Positions 17,691 through 26,890 of a DNA stretch of 64,000 nucleotides are shown one piece after another. A program made the position numbers and the translations under genes. The notes under the pieces are model-generated. The model ran no database searches. It was not told the DNA's origin and saw only the letters and a program-made list of their open reading frames with translations. The stretch is from Orbus sasakiae (GTDB lineage: Bacteria > Pseudomonadota > Gammaproteobacteria > Enterobacterales > Orbaceae): the NCBI RefSeq assembly GCF_039542345.1, contig NZ_BAABHY010000001.1, positions 1,550,001 to 1,614,000 of the forward strand, in the 5' to 3' direction. Every line of letters starts with the position of its first letter. The stretch's first letter is position 1.

Positions 17691-18641
17691 ATGGAATTTT
17701 TGCAAACATTAGCCGTTCAATTTTTAGCAACGTTACCGCTTTTTATCTTAATATTGCTCGGTTTTTTACTCATAAAGATCTTTAAATGGCCAAAATCAGT
17801 CACTGACGGATTAACCAAATTCACTTTCTCTGTTGCCATACCGATTATGTTATTCCACATTATGAGTCATTTTTCGGAACAACCAAGCGCGGATTATCGA
17901 TTATTGTTTGCATTTTTTGGTGGCACCTTCTTGGTGTTTTTACTTGGACGGATTATTGCAGCCAAATGTTTCAAACTTGATGGTTCAACAGGTACCATGT
18001 TCGCCATGGGAGGAATATACAGTAATAATGTGTTTGTTGGCCTACCAATTGTAAGAGCCTTGTTGGGAGATCATGCTGTACCAAGTGTCGCATTGGTGGT
18101 GGCTTTTAGTGCATTAATACTATGGACTTTGGCGACAATCTCAATTGAATTTGCCCAAATTGGTAAACTCACAAGTAAAAGCATTACAAAGGCCTCAAAA
18201 AGTATTTTAAAAAATCCAGTTATTTTAGGTATTTTAACGGGCTTATTGGTGAATTATGTCGGTTTACCAATGCCCTCATTTGTTAGCCAATCGACCAAAA
18301 TGATAGGTGATATGGCTGCACCGTTATCATTAATCGTATTGGGAATGGGGCTGGCTGAATATAGGATTCGTGATGGCTGGCGGCTGAGTTCGACGATCTG
18401 TTTAATTAAATTAGTCGTGCTTCCTTTTGTTATTTATCTATTGGCAAAACTCCTAAACTTACCGACGCTTGAAACTTATGTTGTGGTATTGCTTGGTTCG
18501 ATATCAATTGCGATTAACTGTTATATTATGTCAAGGCAATTTAATTTGTTACAAGCTCAAATCGCGTCAAGTTTACTGATTTCAACAATATTATCATCAA
18601 TAACTACGCCATTTATTTTGACGGTTTTAACGCATTTATAA
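17691..18641 (+). CDS. AEC-family (auxin efflux carrier-like) permease
   Basis: A 316-residue membrane protein with about ten predicted hydrophobic helices in two inverted halves. Family features include the early KWPKSVTDGLTKFTFSVAIPIMLFH segment, MGGIYSNNVFVGLPI and the C-half NPVILGILTGLLVNYVGLPMP. Relatives (MdcF-type, YfdV-type) move organic acids or amino-acid-like substrates, but the substrate cannot be inferred here. It follows yaaA closely and is closed by a hairpin terminator. Confidence 0.88.
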   Translation: MEFLQTLAVQFLATLPLFILILLGFLLIKIFKWPKSVTDGLTKFTFSVAIPIMLFHIMSHFSEQPSADYRLLFAFFGGTFLVFLLGRIIAAKCFKLDGSTGTMFAMGGIYSNNVFVGLPIVRALLGDHAVPSVALVVAFSALILWTLATISIEFAQIGKLTSKSITKASKSILKNPVILGILTGLLVNYVGLPMPSFVSQSTKMIGDMAAPLSLIVLGMGLAEYRIRDGWRLSSTICLIKLVVLPFVIYLLAKLLNLPTLETYVVVLLGSISIAINCYIMSRQFNLLQAQIASSLLISTILSSITTPFILTVLTHL

Positions 18642-18684
18642 GTAAACACGCTTTTGCTTCGCTTTACCAGGATGATGTGTAAAC

Positions 18685-18710
18685 AACGGCATATTATATG
18701 CCGTTTTAAT
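18685..18710 (+). terminator. Terminator after the AEC permease gene
   Basis: AACGGCATA and TATGCCGTT form a 9-bp stem with loop TTA, followed by TTTAATTT. Confidence 0.85.
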
Positions 18711-18879
18711 TTAATGATATTACCAAAACAGCGGGGCTATCATCATCACTTCCTAATCGATATGACAGATAGATACGTCATGCTCCGACAATGAAAATAT
18801 CATCAATCAATACAATCAATTTATCCACGATAAGCTTTATGTTAGAATAGGTAAGTTTATTGATTTTAGGACGGATCGA

Positions 18880-19671
18880 ATGGCTATAAGAATTAAAACT
18901 GCAGATGAAATTGAAAAAATGCGAGTCGCTGGCAAGTTAGCCGCAGACGTACTCGAAATGATCGCACCACATGTGAAACCGGGCATTTCAACAGGTGAAT
19001 TAGACAAAATTTGTCATGATTATATTGTTAATGTGCAAAAAGCAGTTCCAGCAAATATTGGTTATCATGGTTTCCAACACACCACCTGCATCTCAATCAA
19101 TGATGTTGTGTGTCATGGTATTCCTAACTTTGAAAAGTATCTTAAAGACGGTGATATTTTAAATATCGATGTAACGGTGATAAAAGATGGTTATCATGGT
19201 GATAACTCGCAAATGTATATTGCGGGTAAACCAACCGTTACAGGACAGCGTCTTTGTGATGTTACCCAGCAAAGTCTCTATGAAGCGATTAAAATCATTA
19301 AACCGGGTATTCGTCTACGAGAAATTGGTAAAACCATTCAAAAGTACGTTGAATCATTTGGTTTTTCTAGTGTACGTGAATATTGTGGTCATGGTATTGG
19401 TGAAGTATATCATGATGAACCGCAGGTATTACATTATGATGCTGATGATGGTGGCGTTATATTAAAGTCTGGTATGACATTTACTATTGAGCCAATGGTC
19501 AATACAGGTGACTGGCGTACCCGCACTATGAAAGATGGTTGGACAGTGAAGACAAAAGATCATGGGTTATCTGCCCAGTATGAACACACGATTTTAGTCA
19601 CTGATCATGGCGTTGAAATTTTGACCCTTCGTTCAAACGAAGATTTTCCAAGAACAATTGAACATAAATAG
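18880..19671 (+). CDS. map: Methionine aminopeptidase type I
   Basis: Removes the initiator methionine from nascent proteins. The product is 263 residues with E. coli-like numbering: H79 in VCHGIPN, D97 in LNIDVTV, D108 in YHGDNS, H171 in CGHGIG, and glutamates in TIEPM and QYEHTI as metal ligands. The ATG at 18880 has AGGA upstream. In many relatives map lies opposite rpsB; here it stands alone between an AEC permease gene and convergent cnoX, with its own 238-base upstream region and a large 3' hairpin. Confidence 0.97.
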   Translation: MAIRIKTADEIEKMRVAGKLAADVLEMIAPHVKPGISTGELDKICHDYIVNVQKAVPANIGYHGFQHTTCISINDVVCHGIPNFEKYLKDGDILNIDVTVIKDGYHGDNSQMYIAGKPTVTGQRLCDVTQQSLYEAIKIIKPGIRLREIGKTIQKYVESFGFSSVREYCGHGIGEVYHDEPQVLHYDADDGGVILKSGMTFTIEPMVNTGDWRTRTMKDGWTVKTKDHGLSAQYEHTILVTDHGVEILTLRSNEDFPRTIEHK

Positions 19672-19680
19672 TCTCATTAT

Positions 19681-19711
19681 CATTCAGCATAATGTCACAT
19701 TATGCTGAATG
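19681..19711. repeat. 14-bp perfect hairpin downstream of map
   Basis: CATTCAGCATAATG and CATTATGCTGAATG pair perfectly over 14 bp with a 3-base loop TCA. It lies 10 bases after the map stop and no T tract follows on either strand, so it is not a standard intrinsic terminator although it could protect the 3' end of the mRNA. Confidence 0.75.
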
Positions 19712-19727
19712 ACTCACGATTAAATCG

Positions 19728-19871
19728 CTATCGATTAGACGAACAATGTTTTTTCGTCGCTTGCTTTTGATTACATTCATCAATTTTATTGCGTTGAATC
19801 TCTCGTTTTAGCGACAAAGCATTACCGCTTAGCTGATAAACAGCCTGAGAATTAATGCTGATTAAGTTCAC
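19728..19871 (-). CDS. Possible small ORF downstream of cnoX (doubtful)
   Basis: An open frame with a GTG start and a TAG stop encodes about 47 residues; without the GTG it stays open upstream to a TGA. The predicted peptide is basic and polar with two cysteines near the end (DECNQKQATKKHCSSNR). There is no good Shine-Dalgarno and I recognise no family. It may be a decayed gene 3' end or chance. Confidence 0.2.
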   Translation of the reverse strand: MNLISINSQAVYQLSGNALSLKREIQRNKIDECNQKQATKKHCSSNR

Positions 19872-19919
19872 TAAATTTAAAAACGCATAACATCCAAAAT
19901 ATTTTCGTCATAACAGCGT

Positions 19920-20789
19920 TTAGTATAATAAAGTATAAAGTTTACGTCGATAACTTGCTGCAAGTGGATGACTTGTCCCTAATGCAGCCAACATATCAAG
20001 TAGCGCTTTTTTCAATTGCCCATCACCCGCATTCAGATCTTTACTCAATGGTTTAAAAATCAGTTCTAAAGCGTCTTCCTGACGACCAACTTGCATTAAC
20101 TGTGATGCTAATTGAATCATTAACTCAAAATTAGTTGGATCATTGTGTAATGCATTTTGTAGTTGCTGAATTTCGGGTGAATTTGCAGCTTGTTCTAACA
20201 GTTCAATCTCAGCATTTAAACCATGAAACGTTGAATCTTGATCTTGTAACGGAATGGTGGCTAATGTGGTTTTCGCTTCATCAAGCTGTTTTGATGCAAT
20301 GAGTGCTTTTGCTAACAAGAGACCGATATCACTACGTGGCTTGCCTAAATGATCTTTTAAATGAGTCCAGCAATGTTTTAATAACGGTAATGCATCAGAA
20401 TAATTCGCCTCTTCCAGTAATTTTTTAGCATCCAGCAATTTAAGCTCATCTTCATTAGGGAGTACTTTTTCAAGTAATGCTTTAATTGTCGCTTCAGGTT
20501 GTGGACCTTGAAAACCATCCACGGGTTGACCATTTTGGAATAAATATACCGTTGGAATTGCTCTTAAGCCAAATTGTCCAGCAAGCATTTGCTGCTCATC
20601 ACAATTTAATTTTGCTAAGATAAATTTACCATTATATTCACGGGCAATTCGATCCAGTGTTACGGTTAATTCTTGACAATGTGGACTCCTTTCTGACCAG
20701 AAATAGAAAAGCACTGGCAGTTCAGTGGATTGCTGTAATACGGTTTGAATATTCTGTTCATTAATATCAACAATAAATTGGTTTTGCAT
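19920..20789 (-). CDS. cnoX: Chaperedoxin CnoX (YbbN)
   Basis: A thioredoxin-like holdase (about 1-110) fused to TPR repeats (about 115-289). In E. coli, CnoX protects substrates under hypochlorous acid stress and passes them to GroEL and DnaK. The usual CXXC is replaced by SPHC within FYFWSERSPHCQEL, as in E. coli (SQHC), so it is not a classic disulfide reductase. FGLRAIPTVYLFQNGQPVDG and the C-terminus YRRKLYTLLY are strongly conserved. It follows ybbO by 40 bases, the same gene pair as in E. coli. Confidence 0.95.
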   Translation of the reverse strand: MQNQFIVDINEQNIQTVLQQSTELPVLFYFWSERSPHCQELTVTLDRIAREYNGKFILAKLNCDEQQMLAGQFGLRAIPTVYLFQNGQPVDGFQGPQPEATIKALLEKVLPNEDELKLLDAKKLLEEANYSDALPLLKHCWTHLKDHLGKPRSDIGLLLAKALIASKQLDEAKTTLATIPLQDQDSTFHGLNAEIELLEQAANSPEIQQLQNALHNDPTNFELMIQLASQLMQVGRQEDALELIFKPLSKDLNAGDGQLKKALLDMLAALGTSHPLAASYRRKLYTLLY

Positions 20790-20829
20790 ATATTTTCCCT
20801 ATTAACTAAAACGTGATCGCTTGGCTATA

Positions 20830-21600
20830 TTATTTATTGGCTAAGATTTTATCCATTAATTTATCTGGTAAAATGCGTTTTGCAATAGCTGCCAATGTTG
20901 TTACTAATGTCACACGATAACGAACTTTAGGATGACGGCTTTCAAGTGCATGATATAACTTAGGTAAAATCGCCTCTGGTGGTAAGGTAAAACGTTTAGC
21001 AATCGGTGGATTTTTTACCACGTGATTTTGCTCAGCCTGTTGTACATTAGTTGAAAATTGTGTTTTTAATGGACCGGGCTCAATTAAACACACTTTAATA
21101 TCAGTGTCAGCCAACTCCAACCTTAATACATCTGACCAAGCTTCAAGTGCGTATTTGCTAGCACTGTATGCACCTCGACCGGGTGTGGCAATAATGCCAA
21201 CAATTGAACTGGTTTGGATGATCCGTCCACCACCATGATTTTTAATGGCGGGTAATAGCAGATGCGTTAATTGATGAACGGCAAAAAAATTGGTCGAAAA
21301 CTGAGCTTCAAGTTGTTGACGACTGATACTTGCTAATTTGCCATACACACCAAAACCCGCATTATTAAATAATGCATACAGTCTATTGTTAGTTAATGCC
21401 AAAACCTGTTTGGCCGCTTGTTCAACTGAATTGGCATCATCTAAATCAAGTAAGACGGCTTCAAAGCCTAATTCAACTAACTTATCATAATCTTGTTGCT
21501 TACGGCATGAAGTGATGACACGATAGCCTCTGGCTTTTAGTGCATTAGCGGCTAATAGTCCAATACCACTTGAACAGCCCGTTATAAAAATTGATTTCAC
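20830..21600 (-). CDS. ybbO: Short-chain dehydrogenase, YbbO-like
   Basis: An SDR oxidoreductase of about 256 residues. The Rossmann motif is ITGCSSGIG near the N-terminus, with NNAGFGVYG and the catalytic YSASK in GRGAYSASKYALEAWSD. The C-terminal ILPDKLMDKIL ending matches E. coli YbbO, which is reported to reduce aldehydes. I chose the GTG at 21600 (MKSIFITG), with GGGG upstream; a longer frame would begin at a TTG with ten non-homologous residues. The conserved pairing with cnoX suggests a shared stress role. Confidence 0.88.
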   Translation of the reverse strand: MKSIFITGCSSGIGLLAANALKARGYRVITSCRKQQDYDKLVELGFEAVLLDLDDANSVEQAAKQVLALTNNRLYALFNNAGFGVYGKLASISRQQLEAQFSTNFFAVHQLTHLLLPAIKNHGGGRIIQTSSIVGIIATPGRGAYSASKYALEAWSDVLRLELADTDIKVCLIEPGPLKTQFSTNVQQAEQNHVVKNPPIAKRFTLPPEAILPKLYHALESRHPKVRYRVTLVTTLAAIAKRILPDKLMDKILANK

Positions 21601-21800
21601 GTTAAACCCCGTTTTACTCTCTATTAACAATTAGTATAAGGAATTATTTGTAATATGCCTATCCATTAGCTGCTATCGAATAAAAATTGCCAATATCATA
21701 TTGTAATCACTCACTATTAAACTTATCATACTGGCTATCAATTAATGTGTATCATATTAAATTAACCATTTGATAAATCTATTTTTTTAGGACCATGATT

Positions 21801-22493
21801 ATGCGAATTGCCATTATTGCCGCAATGGAAGAAGAAGTTGCTATTTTAAAAAATAAAATTACCGATTGCCAAGTAGATAATATTTTAGGCATTAATTTTT
21901 ATTCAGGTCAAATTCAAGGTTGTGATGTTGTTTTATTACAATCAGGCATTGGTAAAGTTGCTGCGGCCACGGGTACCACACTTTTATTGAGCCGCTTTGA
22001 CGTGGATGCGGTGATCAATACAGGCTCTGCTGGCGGACTTGATAAACGTTTGAACATTGGTGATATCGTAATTTCAACACAATCCCTTTATCATGATGTG
22101 AATCTAACCGCTTTTGGTTATGAACCGGGTCAAATGGCTGGCTGCCCTATCTCATTCCAAGCCGATAAAAATCTACGTGAAGTTGCACGCAATACAATTG
22201 TTGAACAAGGTGCAAACTTTGTCGAAGGGGTTATAGCAAGCGGTGATGCCTTTATCAATAGTGACTCCTCATTAAAAATGATTAAAAGTCAGTTCCCCGA
22301 TACCATTGCTGTCGAAATGGAAGCAGCCGCAATTGCTCATGTGTGCTGGATCTTTAGTATCCCATTTGTTGTAGTTAGAGCTATCTCCGATAATGGTGAT
22401 AAATCATCTGCAATCAGTTTTGAAGAGTTCTTGCCATTAGCCGCTAAACAGTCTTCAAGCATAGTTGAAGCAATGTTGAAAAAACTTAAGTAA
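21801..22493 (+). CDS. mtnN: 5'-methylthioadenosine/S-adenosylhomocysteine nucleosidase
   Basis: Cleaves adenine from MTA, SAH and 5'-deoxyadenosine, feeding methionine salvage and AI-2 precursor formation. The product is 230 residues from the ATG at 21801, which has AGGA 8 bases upstream; an ATG two codons earlier is too close to it. Conserved features are IIAAMEEEVAIL, GIGKVAAATGTTLLL, INTGSAGG, the VEMEAAAIAHVC substrate motif and VVRAISDNGD with the catalytic Asp. yadS follows 17 bases downstream. Confidence 0.95.
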   Translation: MRIAIIAAMEEEVAILKNKITDCQVDNILGINFYSGQIQGCDVVLLQSGIGKVAAATGTTLLLSRFDVDAVINTGSAGGLDKRLNIGDIVISTQSLYHDVNLTAFGYEPGQMAGCPISFQADKNLREVARNTIVEQGANFVEGVIASGDAFINSDSSLKMIKSQFPDTIAVEMEAAAIAHVCWIFSIPFVVVRAISDNGDKSSAISFEEFLPLAAKQSSSIVEAMLKKLK

Positions 22494-22510
22494 CGTCATT
22501 CGAGTCAACG

Positions 22511-23152
22511 ATGAACTACATATTTTGGTGTGATATTTTAGGTACAATTGTATTTGCAATCTCAGGTGTATTACTGGCCTCCAAAAAAGAGATGGATTCA
22601 ATTGGTGCATTAGTTTTAGGGGTTATTACGGCACTTGGTGGCGGAACAATCCGAGATATTATCTTAAACCATGGCCCCATATTTTGGATCACTGATTCGA
22701 CCGATCTGTGGATTGCGATACTGAGCTCATTAATTGCGATGCTATTTATTCGTTATTCGTCAATGGAAAAATACCCCAAATGGTGGCTACCAGTACTTGA
22801 TGCAATTGGTTTAGCTGTTTTTGTTGGTATCGGTGTCAATAAGGCTGCAGCCTCTGATGTTAATGGCTTGGTAATGACTTGTATGGGGGTTTTAACGGGA
22901 GTGGGTGGCGGTATTTTACGCGATGTGCTCGCTCGTGATATTCCCATGGTATTTAGAACCGATATTTATGCTACCGCCTGTTTAATTGGAGGTTCAGTCC
23001 ATGTCACATCTTATTTGTATTTTAATATTCCACTTGATATTGCAACATTATTGGGGATTATTGTGACATTGACGATTCGCTTATCTGCCATTTACTGGCA
23101 TTTAAAGTTGCCCGCAGTGGTTGCTAAAAACAGTTGTTTACCGAAAAATTAA
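22511..23152 (+). CDS. yadS: TRIC/UPF0126 family membrane protein, YadS-like
   Basis: A 213-residue protein with seven predicted membrane helices in two repeats, each carrying the glycine-rich signature (GGGTIRDII near residue 45 and GVGGGILRDVL near 130). The family is related to trimeric intracellular cation channels, and a glycine transport role has been suggested for some members. In E. coli the order is mtnN-btuF-yadS, but here yadS follows mtnN directly with no btuF. Its last four bases overlap the convergent plsY. Confidence 0.88.
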   Translation: MNYIFWCDILGTIVFAISGVLLASKKEMDSIGALVLGVITALGGGTIRDIILNHGPIFWITDSTDLWIAILSSLIAMLFIRYSSMEKYPKWWLPVLDAIGLAVFVGIGVNKAAASDVNGLVMTCMGVLTGVGGGILRDVLARDIPMVFRTDIYATACLIGGSVHVTSYLYFNIPLDIATLLGIIVTLTIRLSAIYWHLKLPAVVAKNSCLPKN

Positions 23153-23742
23153 TCACGTTTTTTACGAATAACTTTAGGTTCTTCACCTTTAATTAGTCGC
23201 TGAATATTGCTGCTATGACGTACAATAATTAAGCAAGATAGCATCGCAACAGGCATGGTCAGTTCGGGTTTAATAAACCAAACAAATAATGGCGCTAGTA
23301 GGAAACTCACGATGGCGCCTACCGATGCATACCCGGTAACGCATACCACGATTAACCAAGTAGCCATGAATAGACCGGAAAAGTCAAAACCAATCATGAC
23401 CATTGATCCTAACGCGGTAGCAACACCTTTGCCACCGCGAAAATGGAAGAAACAAGGAAATATGTGCCCAAGACAAGCACCGATCGCAATAATCCCGAGA
23501 AAAAAGGGAGAAATGCCTAAACGGTAAGAGATATAGACCGGAATTAGACCTTTTAACATATCAAAGATTAAAACACAGAGTGCCGGTAATATCCCATTAA
23601 CTCGCAGCATATTCGTTGCCCCAGGATTATGAGAACCATAATCACTGGGATTACGCACGTGCAGTATTTTACTAAAAATAACGGCACCTGATAATGAGCC
23701 GCTAAAATAAGCGACTAGCAACATAACTGTAATTTGCAACAA
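23149..23742 (-). CDS. plsY: Glycerol-3-phosphate acyltransferase PlsY
   Basis: A 197-residue integral membrane enzyme transferring acyl from acyl-phosphate to glycerol 3-phosphate in phospholipid synthesis. The three PlsY motifs are visible: YFSGSLSGAVIFSK, the GSHNPGATNMLR loop, and HIFPCFFHFRGGKGVATALG. It lies 20 bases downstream of uvrA on the same strand, so read-through from the SOS-controlled uvrA promoter is possible. The C-terminus is basic (EEPKVIRKKRD). Confidence 0.96.
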   Translation of the reverse strand: MLQITVMLLVAYFSGSLSGAVIFSKILHVRNPSDYGSHNPGATNMLRVNGILPALCVLIFDMLKGLIPVYISYRLGISPFFLGIIAIGACLGHIFPCFFHFRGGKGVATALGSMVMIGFDFSGLFMATWLIVVCVTGYASVGAIVSFLLAPLFVWFIKPELTMPVAMLSCLIIVRHSSNIQRLIKGEEPKVIRKKRD

Positions 23743-23762
23743 GTTACCCTCTTATCGAGTTT

Positions 23763-26600
23763 CTATTTTTTCCCTAGTATAGGTTTTAAATAGATTCCTG
23801 TATACGAGCGTTTGCATTTTACAACATCTTCTGGGGTTCCTTCAGCAATGATTTCACCGCCGCCGCTTCCGCCTTCTGGACCGAGATCAACAATCCAGTC
23901 AGCTGTTTTAACCACGTCAAGATTATGTTCAATCACAACAACAGTGTTACCGCGATCTCGTAAAAGATGCAATTGGTTTAATAATTGTTTTACATCAGCA
24001 AAATGGAGACCCGTTGTTGGCTCATCTAAAATATAAAGTGTGTTGCCAGTATCACGTTTAGACAGCTCTTTAGCTAATTTAACACGTTGAGCTTCACCGC
24101 CAGATAGGGTTGTTGCCGACTGACCAATAGTAATATACGATAAACCAACATCGACTAATGTTTGTAATTTACGTGAAATCATTGGTACCGCTTCGAAAAA
24201 CTCGCGCCCTTCTTCCACCGTCATATCCAATATTTCATTAATCGCTTTACCCTTATATTTGATGTCTAACGTTTCACGATTATAACGTTTGCCATGACAC
24301 TGATCACAAGGCACATAGATATCTGGCAAAAAGTGCATTTCGACTTTGATTAGACCATCACCTTGACACGCTTCACACCGTCCACCTTTAACATTAAAGC
24401 TGAATCGTCCCGGATTATAACCACGGGCTCTTGCTTCTGGTACGCCTGCATAAAGTTCACGAATAGAAGTGAAAAAACCAGTATACGTTGCAGGATTAGA
24501 ACGCGGTGTTCGTCCAATTGGACTTTGATCAATCGCGATTACTTTATCAAAATGTTCAAGGCCTTTGATCGCTTTATACGGCGCAATATCACTTTTTTCA
24601 GCACGATTTAATTCGTTTTGTGCCAAAGGATAAAGTGTATCATTAATTAAGGTAGATTTACCGGATCCAGATACCCCTGTAATACAGGTAAATAGACCTA
24701 CCGGTATATTCAACGTCACATTTTTTAAGTTATTACCAGTTGCACCAATTAATGATAATAATTTCTTCTTATCCATTTTGGTACGCTTAGCCGGAATATC
24801 AATTTGCTCTTTACCCGACAAGTAACGACCGGTCAATGAATCTTTATTTTTCATAACCTGTGCAGGTGTGCCTTGTGCCACAATTGAACCACCATGAACA
24901 CCCGCTCCAGGTCCGATATCAATGAGGTAATCGGCGGCTAAGATGGCTTCTTCATCATGTTCAACCACAATCACCGTATTACCTAAATCACGTAAGTGGG
25001 TTAAGGTATCAATCAGTTTTGAATTATCACGTTGATGCAAACCAATAGATGGTTCATCAAGCACATACATCACTCCGACTAGACCTGCACCAATTTGACT
25101 TGCAAGTCGAATACGCTGAGCTTCACCACCTGATAGGGTTTCTGCTGAACGAGATAGATTTAAGTAGTTTAGTCCCACATTAATTAAAAACTGTAGCCGT
25201 TCATTAATCTCTTTTAAGATTTTTTCAGCAATTTGTGCTCGTTGACCTGTTAACGTTAAACCATCAAAAAAGTGTTTCGCATTTTGAATACTCAATTCCG
25301 AAATAGTCGGTAAATTCGTATCATTTACAAACACATTACGAGCTTCGATGCGTAACCTTGAACCATGACAACTTGGGCACGCGCGATTGCTGATAAACTT
25401 GGCTAACTCTTCACGAATTGTTTGTGAATCAGTCTCTTTGTAACGTCGATTCAAATTATTTAAAATACCTTCAAACGGATGCTTACGTTTCACCGAATCA
25501 CCACGATCGTTGGTATAAACAAATTGAATCTCTTCATCACCCGAACCATGTAAAATAATCTCTTTAACGTTATCGGGTAACTGTTCAAATGGTAAATCAA
25601 TATCAAATTTGTAGTGTTCAGCTAATGATTTTAGCATTTGAAAATAATAAAAATTGCGACGATCCCACCCCTTGATTGCGCCAGCAGCAAGCGAAACATC
25701 AGGCATCTGTACAACGCGGTTTTCATCAAAATATTGTTGTACGCCTAAACCATCACATTCAGGGCAGGCACCTGCTGGATTATTAAAAGAAAATAACCGA
25801 GGTTCTAATTCTGACAAACTGTAACCACAAATTGGACACGCAAAATTAGCCGAAAACAGGATTTCTTGACTGCTAGGATCATCCAAGTTTGCAACTTTAA
25901 TAATCCCATTTGTGATGGATAATGCTGTTTCAATGGATTCAGCCAGACGCAGTTTAAGATCGTCACGGATTCGGAAACGATCAACAACCACTTCAATTGT
26001 GTGTTTTTTCTGTAATTCTAATACGGGAGGATCAGACAAATCATAAATATCACCATCCACACGGACACGGATATAACCGCTTGCCGCTAACTGTTCAAAC
26101 AGTTTAACAAACTCACCTTTCCGTTCTGTTACAACCGGTGCAAGTAGCATATAGCGATGTTCATCCGGTAACGCCATAATTGAATCAACCATTTGCGATA
26201 CGGTTTGAGCGGCTAATGGTAGGTGATGGGTAGGACAACGTGGCTCACCAATGCGAGCATAAAGTAAACGTAAGTAGTCATAAATTTCTGTAATCGTACC
26301 CACTGTCGAACGCGGATTATGCGAAGTGGATTTTTGTTCAATCGAAATCGCAGGTGACAATCCTTCAATATGATCGACATCTGGTTTTTCCATTAATGAT
26401 AAAAATTGACGCGCATAGGCAGATAATGACTCAACATACCGTCGTTGTCCTTCTGCGTATAAAGTATCAAATGCCAACGATGATTTACCTGAACCTGAAA
26501 TGCCAGTAATAACAACTAATTTATCGCGTGGAATAGTAACATTAATATTTTTGAGATTGTGAGTACGAGCACCACGAATTTCAATATTTTTAATTGACAT
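23763..26600 (-). CDS. uvrA: Excinuclease ABC subunit A
   Basis: DNA damage sensor of nucleotide excision repair, 945 residues from the ATG at 26600 (MSIKNIEIRGARTHNLKNIN). Both ATPase modules are intact: Walker A GISGSGKSS and GVSGSGKST, two LSGGEAQR signatures, and Walker B VLDEPSIGL and ILDEPTTGL. The zinc modules are CPICGYSLSELEPRLFSFNN with CPECDGLG and CEACQGDG with CDQCHGK. A longer frame from 26648 has no homology in its first 16 residues. A LexA box lies 58 bases upstream. ssb, the usual divergent neighbour in E. coli, is not here. Confidence 0.98.
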   Translation of the reverse strand: MSIKNIEIRGARTHNLKNINVTIPRDKLVVITGISGSGKSSLAFDTLYAEGQRRYVESLSAYARQFLSLMEKPDVDHIEGLSPAISIEQKSTSHNPRSTVGTITEIYDYLRLLYARIGEPRCPTHHLPLAAQTVSQMVDSIMALPDEHRYMLLAPVVTERKGEFVKLFEQLAASGYIRVRVDGDIYDLSDPPVLELQKKHTIEVVVDRFRIRDDLKLRLAESIETALSITNGIIKVANLDDPSSQEILFSANFACPICGYSLSELEPRLFSFNNPAGACPECDGLGVQQYFDENRVVQMPDVSLAAGAIKGWDRRNFYYFQMLKSLAEHYKFDIDLPFEQLPDNVKEIILHGSGDEEIQFVYTNDRGDSVKRKHPFEGILNNLNRRYKETDSQTIREELAKFISNRACPSCHGSRLRIEARNVFVNDTNLPTISELSIQNAKHFFDGLTLTGQRAQIAEKILKEINERLQFLINVGLNYLNLSRSAETLSGGEAQRIRLASQIGAGLVGVMYVLDEPSIGLHQRDNSKLIDTLTHLRDLGNTVIVVEHDEEAILAADYLIDIGPGAGVHGGSIVAQGTPAQVMKNKDSLTGRYLSGKEQIDIPAKRTKMDKKKLLSLIGATGNNLKNVTLNIPVGLFTCITGVSGSGKSTLINDTLYPLAQNELNRAEKSDIAPYKAIKGLEHFDKVIAIDQSPIGRTPRSNPATYTGFFTSIRELYAGVPEARARGYNPGRFSFNVKGGRCEACQGDGLIKVEMHFLPDIYVPCDQCHGKRYNRETLDIKYKGKAINEILDMTVEEGREFFEAVPMISRKLQTLVDVGLSYITIGQSATTLSGGEAQRVKLAKELSKRDTGNTLYILDEPTTGLHFADVKQLLNQLHLLRDRGNTVVVIEHNLDVVKTADWIVDLGPEGGSGGGEIIAEGTPEDVVKCKRSYTGIYLKPILGKK

Positions 26601-26657
26601 GTATCTCTTCTTAATTGGTGTTTTAGTAAACAGCTTTGGGCCAGACACCCAACAATG

Positions 26658-26677
26658 AACTGTATATTATATCAGTA
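26658..26677. promoter_or_regulatory. LexA (SOS) box upstream of uvrA
   Basis: The sequence contains CTG-TATATTATAT-CAG within a 20-bp AACTG...CAGTA context, fitting the E. coli consensus TACTG(TA)5CAGTA at all invariant positions. It ends 58 bases before the uvrA start codon, in the position expected for an SOS operator. Confidence 0.88.
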
Positions 26678-26890
26678 TTTTAAGCGTAAATATATTAAAT
26701 ATGTGAATTGTTGTGAAAGGTACAATAGCCCATTAAGCCCATGATAACTATCATATAGGGGCTAATATCGTAAAAATCAATCTAATTTATTGTTAATTCC
26801 AATAAAGTAAGAAAAAATGAAGTAAATCGTAAATGGATTCGTTAAATTATTGTCGTAAGGTATGATTATAGTGTAAAAACACGCTTAATC

